From assembly GCF_026262625.1 (NCBI RefSeq), contig NZ_SHNN01000002.1, forward strand, positions 992,001-1,056,000: 64,000 nucleotides of DNA, given 5' to 3'. Below, in pieces: positions 60,733 through 64,000 of this stretch. The notes beneath the pieces were generated by a model that made no database searches, was not told the DNA's origin, and saw only the letters and a program-made list of their open reading frames with translations. Within the stretch, counting starts at the first letter, position 1; each line of letters begins with the position of its first letter. This DNA comes from Candidatus Litorirhabdus singularis (GTDB lineage Bacteria > Pseudomonadota > Gammaproteobacteria > Pseudomonadales > Halieaceae). A program made the position numbers and the translations under genes.

Positions 60733-62488
60733 GATCATCTTTATCGCGATCGGCTGCATAGCCTGTGGGGGCGAAGAAGTCGAGGGCGGAGGCTTTGCTC
60801 CGGGTTTGAGCGGATCGGATAGCGCAGCACCCAATGACGATCTCGATCCCGATCCCGATCCCGCGACTGAAGCTCTCACACCTGAGGAAGCTGCACGCTT
60901 TCTGAGTCAAGCTACCTTTGGACCTACCCAGGAGAGCATTGATCAACTGGCGTCATCCAGCCTGGAAGCCTGGTTTACGGACGAGCTGGATAAGACCGCC
61001 TCGCTGCACCTGCCCTATGTGCTCGCAAGTTTCGGTCCAGGTGAGGAGTTCCTGGACGAAAAAAACAATGTCAAATCTGATGTTATTTACGCCTCCGATT
61101 CCTTCTGGCTGGCGGCCATCGAGGGTGACGACCAGCTGCGACAGCGGATGGCGTTTGCACTTTCGCAGATTTTTGTTATCTCAACTAAGAGCCGTCTGGA
61201 TCGGACACCGCAAACAGTCGCTGCCTACATGGACGTATTGACGGAGGGCGCGTTCGGCAACTACCGGGATCTGCTCGAGGAGATTACTTACTCTCCGGCC
61301 ATGGGCGTCTATCTGACGTACCTGCGCAACCAGAAGGCCAATGAGACTATCGGTAGGGAACCCGACGAGAACTTCGCGCGTGAGATTATGCAACTCTTTA
61401 CTATCGGTCTGGTGGAGCTTAATCAGGACGGCACCCCGGTAACGGACTCCGGCGGCGTTACGATAAAAACCTACAATAATGAAGATATCACAGGGCTCGC
61501 CAAAGTATTTACCGGCCTCAGCTACAATCACTCGAGTTATTGGGGGTCGCTGCAGGAGCTGCCAAAAGAGGCCTTATACCAGCCCATGGTCATGTTTGAG
61601 GAACATCACTCACCTGAAGAGAAAGCTTTTCTGGGGCAGTTCATCCGCGAGGGCGTCGATGGAGCTTCCAGCATAAGTAGCGCCCTGGATACCCTTTTCA
61701 ACCATACTAACGTGGGCCCGTTTATCGGTCGCATTCTAATACAGCGTTTTGTCACCAGTGACCCGGAGCCTGCCTATATTGAGCGTGTGGCAGACGCATT
61801 TGACGCGGGCAGTTATACCTTGCCGTCAGGAGACGAGGTCGGTGAGGGACGTCGTGGGGATCTCACCGCAACACTGGCGGCGGTGCTGTTCGACGAAGTG
61901 GCGCGAGATAGGACGACAGCGCTTGAGTCCCTAAGTAATGGCAAGCTGCGCGAGCCGGTCATCCGATTTACTCACTGGGCGCGGGCATTCCGTGTTAACA
62001 GTGCGGACGCCAACAACGAAGTTATTCTGCGTGACGCTAGCAGCCCGAAGTATCTGGCGCAACATCCTTACGGATCGCCCTCGGTATTCAATTTCTATCG
62101 GCCAGGTTATGTCGCGCCTGGAACGGAAACCGGGGATGCGGGGATGACCGTACCGGAACTCCAGATATTCAATGCGACTTCTTCGGTGGGATACCCCAAT
62201 GTACTTACTCTGTTTTCACTCGGTATAAGCCCGAAGATAGAGGACGGTTTTTCGCCTGCTTTCGTACCCAACTACAGCACAGAGATCTCGCTGGCGGAGG
62301 ATGCTGGAGCCTTGCTTGATCACCTTAATCTACTCCTCACGCACGGCACGCTGCGGGAGGACACTAGGGCAAGAATAGCGGAGACACTGTCGCTAATACC
62401 GCCCAATAGCGACGAACAGTTGCTGGCCCGCGTTCAGCTGGCGAGCGTAATGGTGATGACAGCACCTGAATATATCGTACTGCGATGA
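60695..62488 (+). CDS. DUF1800 domain lipoprotein
   Basis: 597 residues from ATG 60695 (TTG 60683 adds four). Lipoprotein signal MKTKTRALTQLLLIIFIAIGCIAC with lipobox IAC, then an acidic linker (DDLDPDPDPATE). The DUF1800 domain fills the rest: LTPEEAARFLSQATFGPTQESIDQL, EPDENFAREIMQLFTIGLVELNQDG, DITGLAKVFTGLSYN, PFIGRILIQRFVTSDPEPAYIERVADAF, HPYGSPSVFNFYRPGY. Function is unknown; the gene is typically paired with a DUF1501 gene, as here 21 bases downstream. G+C returns to core-like values. Confidence 0.92.
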   Translation: MKTKTRALTQLLLIIFIAIGCIACGGEEVEGGGFAPGLSGSDSAAPNDDLDPDPDPATEALTPEEAARFLSQATFGPTQESIDQLASSSLEAWFTDELDKTASLHLPYVLASFGPGEEFLDEKNNVKSDVIYASDSFWLAAIEGDDQLRQRMAFALSQIFVISTKSRLDRTPQTVAAYMDVLTEGAFGNYRDLLEEITYSPAMGVYLTYLRNQKANETIGREPDENFAREIMQLFTIGLVELNQDGTPVTDSGGVTIKTYNNEDITGLAKVFTGLSYNHSSYWGSLQELPKEALYQPMVMFEEHHSPEEKAFLGQFIREGVDGASSISSALDTLFNHTNVGPFIGRILIQRFVTSDPEPAYIERVADAFDAGSYTLPSGDEVGEGRRGDLTATLAAVLFDEVARDRTTALESLSNGKLREPVIRFTHWARAFRVNSADANNEVILRDASSPKYLAQHPYGSPSVFNFYRPGYVAPGTETGDAGMTVPELQIFNATSSVGYPNVLTLFSLGISPKIEDGFSPAFVPNYSTEISLAEDAGALLDHLNLLLTHGTLREDTRARIAETLSLIPPNSDEQLLARVQLASVMVMTAPEYIVLR

Positions 62489-62509
62489 ATCGACAAGAGA
62501 ACAAATATT

Positions 62510-63928
62510 ATGCAAACGCGTAGAAATTTTCTTAAGCTCTCAGCCAGCGCCCCCCTGTTAATGGGAGCTGGTTCTTTGCTCGGTGGTATTCCGGCCATGA
62601 GCAGCCAGGCTGCAGAGGTTGGGGGCTACCGCGCATTAGTCTGCATCTTTCTGGATGGTGGTATGGATTCCCACGACACCGTCATTCCTTACGATAACAC
62701 CTCTTACCAGAGCTTCGTCAGCCATCGTACTTCGCTGATGAATGCCTATGATTCGACCAACACTGACTCATCGAGAAACCGTAACAACCTGCTGCCACTG
62801 GATCCGGTCAGCGCGAGTTTCAGTGGCCGCCAATTCTCATTACCGCCACAAATGGCCGCATTGCACTCGCTGTTTGACCAGGGAAACGCAGCCATCGTTG
62901 GTAACGTGGGCCCGCTGCTTCGCCCCGTCGATAGCGCAGCATTGGAAGGCCGGGAAGATTTAACGCCTGCAAGATTGTTTTCGCACAATGATCAGATGTC
63001 GACTTGGATGTCATTCGCTCCTGAGGGCTCATTGACCGGCTGGGGTGGTATGTTCGGGGACGCCGTGACGGCCGTCAGCGCCAATCGAGAGCCCGTTTTT
63101 TCCCAGATTTCGTTGGGCGGAAATAGCGTATTTCTAGCGGGTGATACCGTCGGTGCCTACGAAATGGAAAAAGACGGGATACCCTCGATCGCCTTAATCG
63201 AGGAGGCGGGTAGAAACCTGCCGCTCACCAGCATACCGCTGCAGCTGCAAGGCCTGCTGCGCGACCACTTTGCCTCGGCAGGGAACAATCGCGGCAACCT
63301 GCTGGAGCGCGATATCATTGATCTAAGCCGGGTTTCGCTGGACGCGAACGATAAGATGCGCATTGCCTTAGAGGGAGCCCCAAGCTTTACAACCGAATTC
63401 CCACGCTCTTCACTGGGCAAGCAACTGGCGCAGATCGCCCGCACGATCGCCGTCAGAGATACACTGGGGGCGTCCCGCCAAGTGTTTTATGTAAGAGTCG
63501 GTGGTTTCGACACTCACTCTGACCAGACAACCACGTTACCTTACCTCCAGCAGGACCTATCCGACTCTATTGCCGCCTTCTACGCGGCGACCCAGGAACT
63601 GGGTGTCGAGCAGGATGTCACATCGTTTACTATGTCCGACTTCGGTCGCACACTCACGGCCAACGGTAACGGAACGGATCACGGCTGGGGTGGCCACCAT
63701 TTTGTCGTGGGCGGTAGTGTGCGCGGTGGCGATATCTATGGCGATATCCCTAAGGCAGAACTGGGTCACGCGCAGGATGCGGGCAGTGGCCGTCTCATAC
63801 CCACTATGTCGGTGCAACAATTTGCCAAGCCGCTGGGCTCTTGGTTCGGCTTGTCAGACGAGGATCTGAATACGGCGCTTCCCGGGCTGTCCGAATTCCC
63901 CACAGGTGGGCCCAATCTATTTGTTTAG
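62510..63928 (+). CDS. DUF1501 (sulfatase-like fold) exported protein
   Basis: 472 residues with a twin-arginine signal (MQTRRNFLKLSASAPLLMGAGSLLGG) followed by RALVCIFLDGGMDSHDTVIPYDN, VGNVGPLL, LFSHNDQMSTWMS, SDFGRTLTANGNGTDHGWGGHHFVVGG, the DUF1501 pattern of alkaline-phosphatase-like proteins. Substrate unknown. It is the second gene of a two-gene operon with DUF1800. Only 72 further bases remain and hold nothing recognisable. Confidence 0.92.
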   Translation: MQTRRNFLKLSASAPLLMGAGSLLGGIPAMSSQAAEVGGYRALVCIFLDGGMDSHDTVIPYDNTSYQSFVSHRTSLMNAYDSTNTDSSRNRNNLLPLDPVSASFSGRQFSLPPQMAALHSLFDQGNAAIVGNVGPLLRPVDSAALEGREDLTPARLFSHNDQMSTWMSFAPEGSLTGWGGMFGDAVTAVSANREPVFSQISLGGNSVFLAGDTVGAYEMEKDGIPSIALIEEAGRNLPLTSIPLQLQGLLRDHFASAGNNRGNLLERDIIDLSRVSLDANDKMRIALEGAPSFTTEFPRSSLGKQLAQIARTIAVRDTLGASRQVFYVRVGGFDTHSDQTTTLPYLQQDLSDSIAAFYAATQELGVEQDVTSFTMSDFGRTLTANGNGTDHGWGGHHFVVGGSVRGGDIYGDIPKAELGHAQDAGSGRLIPTMSVQQFAKPLGSWFGLSDEDLNTALPGLSEFPTGGPNLFV

Positions 63929-64000
63929 TACTGCGCGGTGAGCCCCTAAACGCCTCGGAACAGTTTACGCTTGCGATTTCTACCGCAGGCCATAAGGTAC

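Overview
The window looks like the chromosome of a marine-type gammaproteobacterium. Gene order supports this: rpsP-rimM-trmD-rplS next to ffh and ypjD/corB, xerD-dsbC, alaC-hom-thrC-recJ, prfB-lysS and guaB-guaA, as in Pseudomonas and Cellvibrionales relatives. I cannot name the genus. Core genes have moderate G+C; two accessory stretches are visibly A+T-richer.

Region 1 (1-16,395, minus strand) is one uninterrupted reading frame of 5,465 codons. It is a giant two-partner-secreted filamentous adhesin (LktA/FHA-like) whose 3' end lies outside the window. Upstream of it lie a glycine-zipper lipoprotein and a DUF501 protein.

Region 2 (18,237-20,453) is a small A+T-rich insert holding one membrane acyltransferase. 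It is bounded by a 15-bp direct repeat of the guaA 3' end, so it reads as a minimal genomic island at a known integration hot spot. guaA and guaB follow.

Region 3 (23,600-52,260) is core genome. It holds xseA, a SirB-like protein, a Crp/Fnr regulator and a three-gene signalling cassette (REC-adenylate cyclase, CheY-like protein, histidine kinase). Next come lysS, prfB with its programmed +1 frameshift, a CueR-like regulator with a metal permease and a textbook 19-bp-spacer promoter, recJ, the threonine genes, alaC, dsbC, xerD, the trmD ribosomal operon and ffh. It ends with two membrane proteins, a run of small metabolic genes, tgt-queA and tRNA-Leu(CAA).

Region 4 (52,260-64,000) is accessory. 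Two identical 54-bp repeats carrying a modified copy of the tRNA-Leu 3' end follow the tRNA. After them come an A+T-rich module (truncated beta-helix protein, PhoD-like phosphatase, lectin-like protein), a secreted DUF1566-like/thrombospondin-3/dockerin-like protein, and a nest of dead insertion sequences: an IS30 remnant abutting an IS66 remnant that is split by a decayed IS21-like element. The window closes with a DUF1800/DUF1501 exported protein pair. The leader of the DUF1800 gene is duplicated at 52.7 kb and 60.6 kb, bracketing the accessory block.
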